In this document: one piece after another, positions 52,430 through 60,208 of the stretch
Position numbering within the stretch: the first letter of the stretch is position 1
Layout: every line of letters begins with the position of its first letter
Origin: Ectobacillus sp048976805
GTDB taxonomy: Bacteria > Bacillota > Bacilli > Bacillales > Bacillaceae_G
NCBI GenBank assembly: GCA_048976805.1
Contig: JBHGUR010000035.1
Location: forward strand, 5,116-69,115
DNA: 64,000 nt
Direction: 5' to 3'
Notes under the pieces: generated by a model
Seen by the model: the letters and a program-made list of their open reading frames with translations, nothing else
Told to the model about the DNA's origin: nothing
Databases searched by the model: none
Program-made: the position numbers and the translations under genes

Positions 52430-52795
52430 TTAATGTGTTTGCTGCTTCAGTTCACGCATACATTCCTGTACGATCGTTACCGCCTGGCTCATTGCTGCCC
52501 CGCCGGCAAAGGCAGCCGCCACGCCGCACGCTTCAAGCACTTCTTCATCGGAGCAGCCTTGATCCATACAACCTTTTGTATGGTAAATAGTACAGTACTC
52601 ATCTCGCGTTGCCAAACTAATGCCAAGCGCAATTAATTGTTTCTCCCGCTTAGATAAGGCTCCTTCTTGAAAACAAGTTTGAGCAAAAGCATTATATGCC
52701 TCTGCGATTTCCGGCATTTTTTGGGTAAACTCCCCTAATCCTTCTTTGTATTGATGCAGCGCTTGCTCTGTAGAACTATGGAATTCATGTTCCAA
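52430..52795 (-). CDS. AhpD/carboxymuconolactone decarboxylase-like protein
   Basis: 121 residues from the TTG at 52795, which has AAGGAG eight bases upstream; a GTG three codons earlier overlaps that site. CMD domain with LGISLATRDEYCTIYHTKGC: the Cys and His of the AhpD active motif are present, with CxxxH spacing and a second Cys five residues on. Probably a small peroxidase/disulfide-reductase relative. Monocistronic. Confidence 0.82.
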   Translation of the reverse strand: MEHEFHSSTEQALHQYKEGLGEFTQKMPEIAEAYNAFAQTCFQEGALSKREKQLIALGISLATRDEYCTIYHTKGCMDQGCSDEEVLEACGVAAAFAGGAAMSQAVTIVQECMRELKQQTH

Positions 52796-52875
52796 GCACC
52801 TCACTCCTTTTCGCTTTTGTCATGCTTTAGTATGCTTTTCGCCTCAATTTATATGCCACCCTCCCTTAAAAAGAA

Positions 52876-53020
52876 GGCTCTGTTAAAGGCTCATGTTGAT
52901 TTGGATTCCTTTGTTGATTGGGAACGCAAGGCGGCGACTCCAGCGGGAAAAGCGGCTCGGCCCCGCCCGCGGAAAGCGTCCGCCTGTAGTGGAAAAGCAA
53001 CAATCAAGTGTAACAGAGCC
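52876..53020 (+). mobile_element. GGCTCTGTTA-ended MITE, copy C (145 bp)
   Basis: Ends GGCTCTGTTA / TAACAGAGCC, perfect 10-bp inverted repeat. The longest of the three copies, opposite in orientation to A and B. Contains GGCGACTCCAGCGGGAAAAG and CGGCCCCGCCCGCGG. Lies 70 bases upstream of the tRNA-like gene. Confidence 0.88.
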
Positions 53021-53089
53021 AAAAAGAAAAACATTAAAATGATTTATGAGTAAAATTCTACTTTTTCCACATACTATAAGAAAAAATTC

Positions 53090-53172
53090 GGACTTGTAGC
53101 TCAACTGGTTAGAGCGGTCAATACCCCATACGAGTTATTGGCAGTTTGCGGGTTCAAATCCCGCCAAGTCCA
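53090..53172 (+). tRNA. tRNA-like gene with abnormal anticodon arm
   Basis: Acceptor arm GGACTTG / CAAGTCC plus discriminator A, D arm GCTC / GAGC with AACTGGTTA loop, and T arm GCGGG-TTCAAAT-CCCGC are canonical. Between D and T arms lie about 32 bases: GTCAATA pairs with TATTGGC (7 bp) leaving a 12-base loop CCCCATACGAGT, then a 5-base variable region. A normal arm has 5 bp and a 7-base loop, so no standard anticodon is set; CCA or similar occurs in the loop. CCA is not encoded after the discriminator (CATT follows). Resembles in concept the tRNA-Other small RNA of B. cereus. A possible -10 (TATAAG) lies just upstream. Confidence 0.7.
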
Positions 53173-53257
53173 TTCCGCAAATACTAACCATTTTTCTCTA
53201 AGGGATTTCTATAGTGTTGTGATGCTAAAAAAGTGGTATATAATAGTAAATATTAAA

Positions 53258-53485
53258 ATGACAAGAAGAATTTTTTTACGCCGTAAAATCCCCGCCTATA
53301 TTTCTAATGTAGCGCTGGAAGACCAACATAAAATCGGCTTTGTCCTATCCGTTAAACCGTATGATGAAAAAACGGAAGCTGACCTCTATTTTGAAGCATA
53401 CTTAAAAGAACGCGGGTTGTATATAGGCGATGAAGAAGCAGAAACAGATAAAATTGTTATACGAAAAAAGGCAGAATTTTTATAA
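53258..53485 (+). CDS. Hypothetical protein, 75 aa
   Basis: Open from 53138, but that part overlaps the tRNA-like gene; the first plausible start is ATG 53258, giving MTRRIFLRRKIPAYI and ending ETDKIVIRKKAEFL. No ribosome binding site; a TATAAT (about 53235) with TTGTGA 18 bases before it suggests transcription starts only some 12 bases ahead of the ATG. Followed by a terminator. No family recognised. Confidence 0.5.
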   Translation: MTRRIFLRRKIPAYISNVALEDQHKIGFVLSVKPYDEKTEADLYFEAYLKERGLYIGDEEAETDKIVIRKKAEFL

Positions 53486-53505
53486 GCCGCTTTTTTTGGC
53501 TAAAC

Positions 53506-53541
53506 AAAACATCCCGCAGCTTATAAACTGCGGGATGTTTT
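53506..53541. terminator. Bidirectional terminator
   Basis: AAAACATCCCGCAG / CTGCGGGATGTTTT, 14-bp stem between convergent genes. Confidence 0.9.
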
Positions 53542-53556
53542 GCTGGTATGAAATTG

Positions 53557-56349
53557 TCATCCGATAGGTTCAATTTCCGCTTCAAAATTTGAAGGCTGAC
53601 TGAGAGGCGCCGTATTCGGATTTATCATCATTTCATATTGGCGCAATCTTAATTCAAATAATGTTAATGGATCATGGTATAACTCCGGTCTTGCTTTCAT
53701 TTTGCTTAATCCGTCTCGGCTCGCTTGGATCTCCAAATGCGTTTCTTCTATTGTTTGCTTAAGAGTTGTGAACGGTTCCCTGAAAAACATAGTAATATCA
53801 CGTTCCAACGACGTTTCGAACAGTTCGAACTGCCGGAAGAACATCGCGGAAACAGAAGCGGCAACCTCACTATAATCCTCGTTCTCCAAATACTTTTTAT
53901 ATTTGTTATATAGCATCGCCTTGTTTTGCCCAAGACCGCCAAACAGTTTGCCGGCACTTTTTAATAAAAACTGAGCCGGTTTAAAACGAAGCATAATATT
54001 CACTTCATCAATTTGAATTCTACTTGTCATACGGTCCGCATCGCGCTGCCAATCGTTTAATACTCTAAAATCGCATTTTAGCTTCATTCGCTCCTCTTCA
54101 TATAAGGAATTGAATGTATCGCTCATTTCATCTAAATATGCCTGGCTTTGCGTAAACTCCTCATTCGCGTTTGCAATCCACTCCTGAATGGAACTGGAAA
54201 ACTTCGGAAGTATCGTTTCTTGTAAGTAATCTTGAATTCTTTTGTTCATCTCTTCATTGAGTTCGACATGAATATGGCGGAAATCACTCTCCTCATGAAT
54301 TAAATCGGAACAGCCCCGGAGAAGCTGCGGAATATTCCTGGCAATCTCCTTTGTAATATCGTCTTTGATTGTAAGATATGATTGTGCAATAATTTGTGCC
54401 TTTTCCTTTTCTAATGCGGAAAGATTATTAATAAAACCGTTCAGTTTCACTAAAATATCTTCATTCCATTGGATGGACTGAATGAAGCCATTTTCCATCT
54501 CCACCCGTTTAGCCAGCAAATACGTAATAATCTTCCTGATGAAGAACAGCAGCTTCACAATTCGCTCCTGATCAAGACTTCGATTGCTAAAGTTAAGCTT
54601 AATAAATTCAGCAAATTCGCTGAGCTGTTGATTGTTTGTATACAAAGAAGAGTATGGGAATACCTTCGCATTCGGAAACAGTTCAGAGATTCGCTCTTTT
54701 GTTTCTTTTATAATTCTCGCAGCTTCCGCTTCATTATAAATAGTATCCATTTTATTTAAAAGAAAATGAACAGGAAGGTCCGGTGCATACGTTTGAATTT
54801 GCGATAAAATTTCCCGCTCTTTATCTGTAAAAGGCGCCCCTGCGTTAAGAACAAATAATAAGCTATCTGCTAAATGCAAATAATTAAAGGTTTCATTTCT
54901 CTCGTTGCTGTTCGTATGAAATCCCGGTGTATCAATCAATGTTAGTGCATTCTTATTTAAAAATCTGCACGGCAATTTGAATTCAATACAGGATTCCCCG
55001 ATATCCGTTGGGTGCTTCGCCGTTGTTATCTCATCAAATTCAGAAAGGTCGGAAATCGCATGGATTTGTGTATCCGTTATTTCATTTATTTCCGTACGAA
55101 CATTATCATTGAATACAATTACAGTTGCAGTTGACGCACTTAAAATAGTTTCGCCCAGTATAGAATTAATAAATGCAGATTTCCCGCTTCCGCTAACTCC
55201 TGCTACGAGCAAATGGTTCGTCTTTAAATCTGCCAATTCCCGAACCCACCATTTAAAGCGGTACCCAACTTCCAATTCATTAATCTGAGCCCATTTCATA
55301 ATGGATTCAAATAAATGTAAGCTATATGCAAGTCCGTCTGTATAATTATTGGCATGATACAAGGAAGCTTCCGCATCTTTTACGACTGCGCCGCTCATAC
55401 TAGAAGGGAACACTTCATTCCAAGCCAATATGCCGGCAGCAGCAAACAGCACTTGCGATTCGCCGGCCAACTTATGCCAATTCGTTAACAAGTTAGGCAC
55501 GATATGATGAATTTCCTTAATTGCATACTCCCCATCAATCAGTTCGCAATATGTTTGCTCATAAAGGGCAGAGATTTCATACCAAGAATCGTACGGATTG
55601 ATTTCAACATGCAAGAAAAGCTTATTAATTGTTTGAATCCATAATAAATAGGAATCCTCGTTTTTATAGTTCCCCCATAAGGAAGACACAACTTCTTTAA
55701 AATGCACTTGATCTATTTTATATAGCGACATGAGTGCATCATAAAAATAGGCAGGCTCCATTTTTTTTGTATACCCTTTATCAATATAGTCCTTTAAAAT
55801 TTGGAACCAATGAAGCGCCTCTGTCCGAATCCCTTCATTTACCGCCAGTTCTACAGCACTGCCCCAGTCTCGTTGTTCTTCGTAAAACGCGCGGGCAAGC
55901 GCCGTTACATTCGGATAATCCGGATGCAGCGAAACAGCTCCTTTAATTACTTTAAAAGCAGATTCAAACAACTCTTGCTCTATGTAAAGAGAAAATAGCT
56001 GTAACACCACTTCTATTTGAAGTGTTTTGCTTTCTGTTGCGATGGATGTATAAATATCTTCTGCTGTTTTAAAATCCTGAAGCTCAAAATAGGAATCTGC
56101 AATATTTTTTTTAGCCCAAGGCTCCAATTCATTATCAATTTTCTCCCATTTGAAAATAGCTGCCTCAAAATCTTTGCTGTGATAATACAACTCCCCCTGC
56201 GCGAAGCGAATATAAGATATATCGGATAGTTCATTTTTCGCCTCTGCTATATACGCTTCCCCAAGCAATTGAATCAGATTGTTTGTCTCTGTTTCTGTGA
56301 TAAATGTTTCATAATACGTCTTTTTAATCAGTTGATTTTCTAATGTCAT
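53557..56349 (-). CDS. TPR-dynamin-family GTPase
   Basis: 930 residues. Residues ~1-250 contain TPR-like helical repeats (FAQGELYYHSKDFEAAIFKW; IADSYFELQDFKTAEDIY). The GTPase domain begins near 378 with AGVSGSGKSAFINSILG (G1), IDTPGF (G3) near 460 and LNKMD (G4) near 520. A long helical region (600-900) follows, as in dynamin-like stalks, including a hydrophobic patch. Probably membrane-remodelling or membrane-surveillance. Monocistronic; weak site GCGGGGG before the ATG. Confidence 0.85.
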   Translation of the reverse strand: MTLENQLIKKTYYETFITETETNNLIQLLGEAYIAEAKNELSDISYIRFAQGELYYHSKDFEAAIFKWEKIDNELEPWAKKNIADSYFELQDFKTAEDIYTSIATESKTLQIEVVLQLFSLYIEQELFESAFKVIKGAVSLHPDYPNVTALARAFYEEQRDWGSAVELAVNEGIRTEALHWFQILKDYIDKGYTKKMEPAYFYDALMSLYKIDQVHFKEVVSSLWGNYKNEDSYLLWIQTINKLFLHVEINPYDSWYEISALYEQTYCELIDGEYAIKEIHHIVPNLLTNWHKLAGESQVLFAAAGILAWNEVFPSSMSGAVVKDAEASLYHANNYTDGLAYSLHLFESIMKWAQINELEVGYRFKWWVRELADLKTNHLLVAGVSGSGKSAFINSILGETILSASTATVIVFNDNVRTEINEITDTQIHAISDLSEFDEITTAKHPTDIGESCIEFKLPCRFLNKNALTLIDTPGFHTNSNERNETFNYLHLADSLLFVLNAGAPFTDKEREILSQIQTYAPDLPVHFLLNKMDTIYNEAEAARIIKETKERISELFPNAKVFPYSSLYTNNQQLSEFAEFIKLNFSNRSLDQERIVKLLFFIRKIITYLLAKRVEMENGFIQSIQWNEDILVKLNGFINNLSALEKEKAQIIAQSYLTIKDDITKEIARNIPQLLRGCSDLIHEESDFRHIHVELNEEMNKRIQDYLQETILPKFSSSIQEWIANANEEFTQSQAYLDEMSDTFNSLYEEERMKLKCDFRVLNDWQRDADRMTSRIQIDEVNIMLRFKPAQFLLKSAGKLFGGLGQNKAMLYNKYKKYLENEDYSEVAASVSAMFFRQFELFETSLERDITMFFREPFTTLKQTIEETHLEIQASRDGLSKMKARPELYHDPLTLFELRLRQYEMMINPNTAPLSQPSNFEAEIEPIG

Positions 56350-56663
56350 GTTTTTCCCCCGCTATATATTTTCAAATTATGTTCATTTGAAAGGGATTAG
56401 AATTTCTCTCTTTGTGTGTCAACACTAGTATAGCTTCCTTTCTTTATGTACCTATTCTAACAGAAACTTCTCTACTAAAAATTTCATTTTGTTTTCATTT
56501 TTGAAACAAGACTGTATAAAATTAAGATATCTCAAAATGTAAACCTTTACATCCGTTATACGCTTGTAACATAAAGCTACAAACTAAAATTCTCCAAGCT
56601 TTTGTCCATCATCTCCTGGTTAATTCCAATATACTTTAACGTAATGCTTGGTTTTGTCTATAT
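56350..56663. other. Gap left of the transposon
   Basis: 314 bases of AT-rich promoter-like sequence of the dynamin gene and unassigned DNA. No gene. It joins 63264 onward if the transposon is removed at the TATAT duplication. Confidence 0.5.
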
Positions 56664-56701
56664 GGGGTCCCACCAGCAAAACGCGAATTTACAACGTTAA
56701 G
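56664..56701 (+). repeat. Left terminal inverted repeat of the Tn3 element
   Basis: 38 bp, starts GGGGTCCCACCAGCAAAACG and ends CAACGTTAAG. Differs from the right end at two positions. Confidence 0.96.
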
Positions 56702-56714
56702 GAAGCCCCAATAT

Positions 56715-56756
56715 AAAAAACCCAATTTCAGTATTTGAAAGAAATTGGGTTTTTTC
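56715..56756 (-). terminator. Terminator of the cargo MFS gene
   Basis: AACCCAATTTC / GAAATTGGGTT with T runs on both strands. Confidence 0.88.
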
Positions 56757-56792
56757 AATAATCCATAAATTTGTTGTTTAGTGTTTTTATAT

Positions 56793-58022
56793 TTAGTTTG
56801 ATAAATCTGTGTGGCTTAATTTATTTTCCTTAGTACTTTCACTTACCCTTAACCAAATGTTTCCTATACATATCAAAATTGCTAGCAGAAATAAAGGTAC
56901 TTTATATCCTTTAAAAATATCAATTAATATCCCAAATAAAGAAGGTGCAATTACAATAAAAAATTGATTTATAGTTAATGCAACACTAACCGTCAAACTA
57001 ATAAAATTTTTATTGGATTTTTCTGAAACAAGAACAATAAATAGACTAAACCATCCCATGCCCAAAAAACCAATAAAGAAAGATAATATTCCGTTTGCCC
57101 AAAAGGGGAGATAAGAAGAGAATATAGCCAATAATATAATAAATATTACAGTAACCCACATTGTTAATTGTAAAGGTACACTTCTATTCCCTTTAAAAAT
57201 TGTATCACTCAACCAAGCTAATATTATTCTTCCAAGCATTCCACCTAATAAAGAAATACTAAGTAATAGTCCAGAAGAAGATAAATTAATGTTTAAGCTA
57301 TTTGAAAAGAAATTCATTAAATGAGCAACAATAATTAGTTGTAATGAAACCATTATTCCACCGACAAAAAATATGGGATACAATTCATGATTGTTTTTAA
57401 TAATCTTAATTTTTGTCATGAATGTATAATTGCTTTCTTTATCTTTGGTAATTTTTAAGTCTTTATAAAATAACAAAAATACTAAACCACCTATAATTGT
57501 TAATGTTCCTTGAACAATTATGGCGGAAGATAACCCAGATTTATAATAAAAGAAAGGTAATATACCTGAAGCCAATGCCCCACCGACTGGAATTCCGGTT
57601 TGCCGAATACCCATTGCAACGCCTCGATGTTTTTTGGGGAACCACTTAACAATTGCACTGCTTCCTCCGGGTTGAGCTGTGCCATACCATATACCTACTA
57701 AAGTAAGAATTCCTAGAAAAAGAAAATAGTTATTTGTTAAATTAACAACAAAAACATTTAATCCTAATAAAATTGCCCCGATTCCTACAATCCATTTTTC
57801 CCCATATTTATCCATTAAATTTCCGAATATAATCATAGAAAATATAGGTCCAATATTAACAGCAGATACAATTAAGCCAGTTTCAAAATGTGATAAATTA
57901 TGTTCTTTTTGATAAAAAGTTGCTAAGGGGCCCATACCATATGTAACAAAAGTTGCACACATTTGAGCTAATGTAGCTATTAATAAAATAATCCATTTAT
58001 ATCTTCCCTGTTCATATATCAT
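56793..58022 (-). CDS. MFS transporter carried by the transposon
   Basis: 409 residues, 12 membrane segments with motif A-like GNLMDKYGEKW (loop 2-3) and central charged loop near 195 (KDLKITKDKESN). Start ATG 58022 has AAAGGATTAAT upstream. AT-rich compared with the chromosome around it, matching the oxygenase neighbour. Looks like the oxalate/formate antiporter or monocarboxylate class, judging by GIRQTGIPVGGALASG (motif C region). Likely moves the substrate or product of the oxygenase (inference). Confidence 0.85.
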   Translation of the reverse strand: MIYEQGRYKWIILLIATLAQMCATFVTYGMGPLATFYQKEHNLSHFETGLIVSAVNIGPIFSMIIFGNLMDKYGEKWIVGIGAILLGLNVFVVNLTNNYFLFLGILTLVGIWYGTAQPGGSSAIVKWFPKKHRGVAMGIRQTGIPVGGALASGILPFFYYKSGLSSAIIVQGTLTIIGGLVFLLFYKDLKITKDKESNYTFMTKIKIIKNNHELYPIFFVGGIMVSLQLIIVAHLMNFFSNSLNINLSSSGLLLSISLLGGMLGRIILAWLSDTIFKGNRSVPLQLTMWVTVIFIILLAIFSSYLPFWANGILSFFIGFLGMGWFSLFIVLVSEKSNKNFISLTVSVALTINQFFIVIAPSLFGILIDIFKGYKVPLFLLAILICIGNIWLRVSESTKENKLSHTDLSN

Positions 58023-58076
58023 TATTAATCCTTTCTTAAACAATTAAGTTTTATTTATTGTTTTATATAATTGATT

Positions 58077-58118
58077 TAAAGCCTTCCAAAATATCAATAT
58101 ATGTTTTTGGAAGGCTTT
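58077..58118 (-). terminator. Terminator of the oxygenase gene
   Basis: AAAGCCTTCCAAAA / TTTTGGAAGGCTTT with a T run. Confidence 0.88.
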
Positions 58119-58123
58119 AGAAA

Positions 58124-59149
58124 TTATATTGTCACAGCCTCATGAACAGGAGTAAAAACCCGTTTCTTAACCTGTTTTAGATTCCTATGATTCCATAAAT
58201 CTGGAGCAACAAGAACTCTTTGTACCCACCGAAGAGCATTTCCATTTTTATCAAAAGTAGGAACAAACTGATCACGTGAATGTAGTGTAAATCTATTATT
58301 TACATAAATAAGGCGTCCTGGAGCAATATCTACTCCAAAACCTACTTTCTGAATTGCTGTATGGAAATTTTTAAGCGCACTATCTGCCTCACTATTTTGA
58401 GGAGATACCATATCAGGATAAAAAGCAACAGAAATTTCTGGAGAATTATTTTCTCCTTGTATAATTGGAACTAAGTCAGTCACTTGCATGTCACCAGGAA
58501 TAGATAATCTCCATCTATATGGAACTTTAATTTGATAAATAGGTTGTTTTAATAAATCAATTTCTTTTTCTGATAAAAGGTTAAGAGCTTCTCTCGCATC
58601 TGATATCCGAGTGAGAGGTTTTTGAGGATCATGGCGTACTCCTGTTAAAATTAGACCAGAGGGAGAGAAATTCCAATCACCCATAAATTTAAGGGCTGCA
58701 TTTTCTATATGAAAATCTAATTCTACTTCGGATCCTAACCCTGTATATTCCTTTTTATTCTCTATCTTGGGAATTAAATTGTTAACAATTTCGTGTCCTT
58801 CATGCAACATAGAGTAAGGCTCCCCAATTAGTGAACTAATAGTCATAATTACATTTTCGCTTATAAATCCAGATTTAGCCTTTGGATTAAATTTTTGTGG
58901 GTCTGGTGTTGTATATACAATATCATCTACAGGGAGGTTTTCAATCAAAATATAGGGACAAGACGATAATGAGGCTTTTATCTCGTTAAGACGCTCTAAT
59001 ATTCTAGGAGGTAATGCATTAAAGCCTATTTTTCTTACCTCAGTCACATATTGAAAGGAGCCAGTAGGATCATATGAGATCTTATTAAGTTCTTTGTATA
59101 AAAAATCTCTTTCGCTATCACTTAAAGTAAGTATAAATTTTGAATTCAT
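58124..59149 (-). CDS. Fe(II)/2-oxoglutarate-dependent oxygenase, clavaminate synthase/AsnO-like
   Basis: 341 residues. TauD/TfdA superfamily: LDFHIENAALKF gives the HxE iron ligands (~146-148), FTLHSRDQFVP the distal His (~290), and RWVQRVLVAPD the 2-oxoglutarate-binding Arg (~308). HxE with the lid region resembles the arginine/asparagine 3-hydroxylases (VioC, AsnO). TGVRHDPQKPLTR near 190 fits substrate contact loops. GGAGATG ribosome binding site. Located on a transposon with a transporter: together they suggest modification of a free amino acid or small acid, or resistance to a compound; no pathway partner is visible. Confidence 0.82.
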   Translation of the reverse strand: MNSKFILTLSDSERDFLYKELNKISYDPTGSFQYVTEVRKIGFNALPPRILERLNEIKASLSSCPYILIENLPVDDIVYTTPDPQKFNPKAKSGFISENVIMTISSLIGEPYSMLHEGHEIVNNLIPKIENKKEYTGLGSEVELDFHIENAALKFMGDWNFSPSGLILTGVRHDPQKPLTRISDAREALNLLSEKEIDLLKQPIYQIKVPYRWRLSIPGDMQVTDLVPIIQGENNSPEISVAFYPDMVSPQNSEADSALKNFHTAIQKVGFGVDIAPGRLIYVNNRFTLHSRDQFVPTFDKNGNALRWVQRVLVAPDLWNHRNLKQVKKRVFTPVHEAVTI

Positions 59150-59159
59150 TTTTTCATCT

Positions 59160-59596
59160 CCTATAAGCTTATTTTAAATAAAAGTGCTTATGTAATTTCA
59201 AAAGATGTTATGAATTAAAATATGAATTTTCTCCTTTCGCTATTTTATTAAGCCATATGCGTTACTATAGAATAGCTATTTGTCAAAATCAACATATTAT
59301 GTAAAACTTTACCAAATATAAAAATAAGTAATATTTATGATAAAATTTTCAAGAAAATAAAATAATTTTTACGGATTAAACATATGTGGCAGTACCTAAT
59401 GGAATAACATTAATAACGTTTTAAGCAAGTAAGAATGTTTCATGCATGTGCCCTTTCAAAAAGCATACTTTATGACATGTTGGAAATCATGTATTATTTC
59501 CGTGTCATAAAGTGTGTTTTTTATTTTTGAAATATTTTATATTGTTGATATACTTTTTGACATAGTTTAATAGTTTTTCAGAAGGAGTTGCTATTA
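59160..59596. promoter_or_regulatory. res site and divergent promoter region of the Tn3 element
   Basis: The 14-base resolvase motif CATACTTTATGACA (59464-59477) faces TGTCATAAAGTGTG (59503-59516), 25 bases apart, and a third half-site TATACTTTTTGACA is at 59549-59562, 35 bases before tnpR. This subsite layout is typical of Tn3 res regions, where TnpR also represses tnpR/tnpA. The rest of the gap is AT-rich and without genes. Confidence 0.85.
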
Positions 59597-60208
59597 TTGA
59601 AACTTGGATATGCTCGTGTTTCGGCTAAGGATCAGAATCCAGAACGACAGCTAAAAAAATTTCGCGATCTAGGAATTGAAGAACGATATATTTTCATTGA
59701 CAAGCAAAGTGGGAAAGATTTTAACCGACCGCAGTATCAGGGGATGCTTTTAATTATTCGCGAAGGGGATTTACTATACCTTGATGCTCTGGACCGATTG
59801 GGTAGGGATTACGACGGTATCATTCGAGAATGGAAGTATATTACTCGGGATCTGAACGCAGATATTGTGGTCCTGGAAAATGAGACACTTTTTGATAGTA
59901 GGAAATTCCGAAGTATGGGTGATCTTGGAAAATTAATGGAGGACCAATTTTTAAGTCTACTTTCTTATGTGGCTGAGCAAGAGCGTAAAAAAAATAAGCA
60001 ACGCCAGGCTGAAGGAATTGAAGTGGCAAAGAATAACGGCGTTAGATTCGGACGACGTAAATATGAAATTAATGAGGACTTCATTCAAGTATATGATGAG
60101 TGGAAATCTGGATTAATCACTGCGACGGAAGGAATGAAGCGTCTTGATGTAAAGCCAAATACTTTTTATCGACGTGTAAAGGAGTATGAAAATCAAAGAA
60201 AGGCGTGA
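59597..60208 (+). CDS. tnpR: Serine resolvase of the Tn3 element
   Basis: 203 residues from TTG 59597 (AAGGAG nine bases upstream). Catalytic Ser in YARVS near residue 8, DALDRLGRDY near 70, EQERKKNKQRQAEGI near 130 and a C-terminal HTH. Resolves the cointegrate at res and represses the transposition genes. Four-base overlap with tnpA. Confidence 0.94.
   Translation: MKLGYARVSAKDQNPERQLKKFRDLGIEERYIFIDKQSGKDFNRPQYQGMLLIIREGDLLYLDALDRLGRDYDGIIREWKYITRDLNADIVVLENETLFDSRKFRSMGDLGKLMEDQFLSLLSYVAEQERKKNKQRQAEGIEVAKNNGVRFGRRKYEINEDFIQVYDEWKSGLITATEGMKRLDVKPNTFYRRVKEYENQRKA

Noticed and set aside
43577..53020. Repeats as a possible CRISPR array
   Set aside because: The repeats are three long MITE copies kilobases apart with inverted ends; there are no regular spacers and no cas genes.
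53138..53257. N-terminal extension of the 75-aa protein
   Set aside because: It would run through the T arm of the tRNA-like gene and has no start signal.
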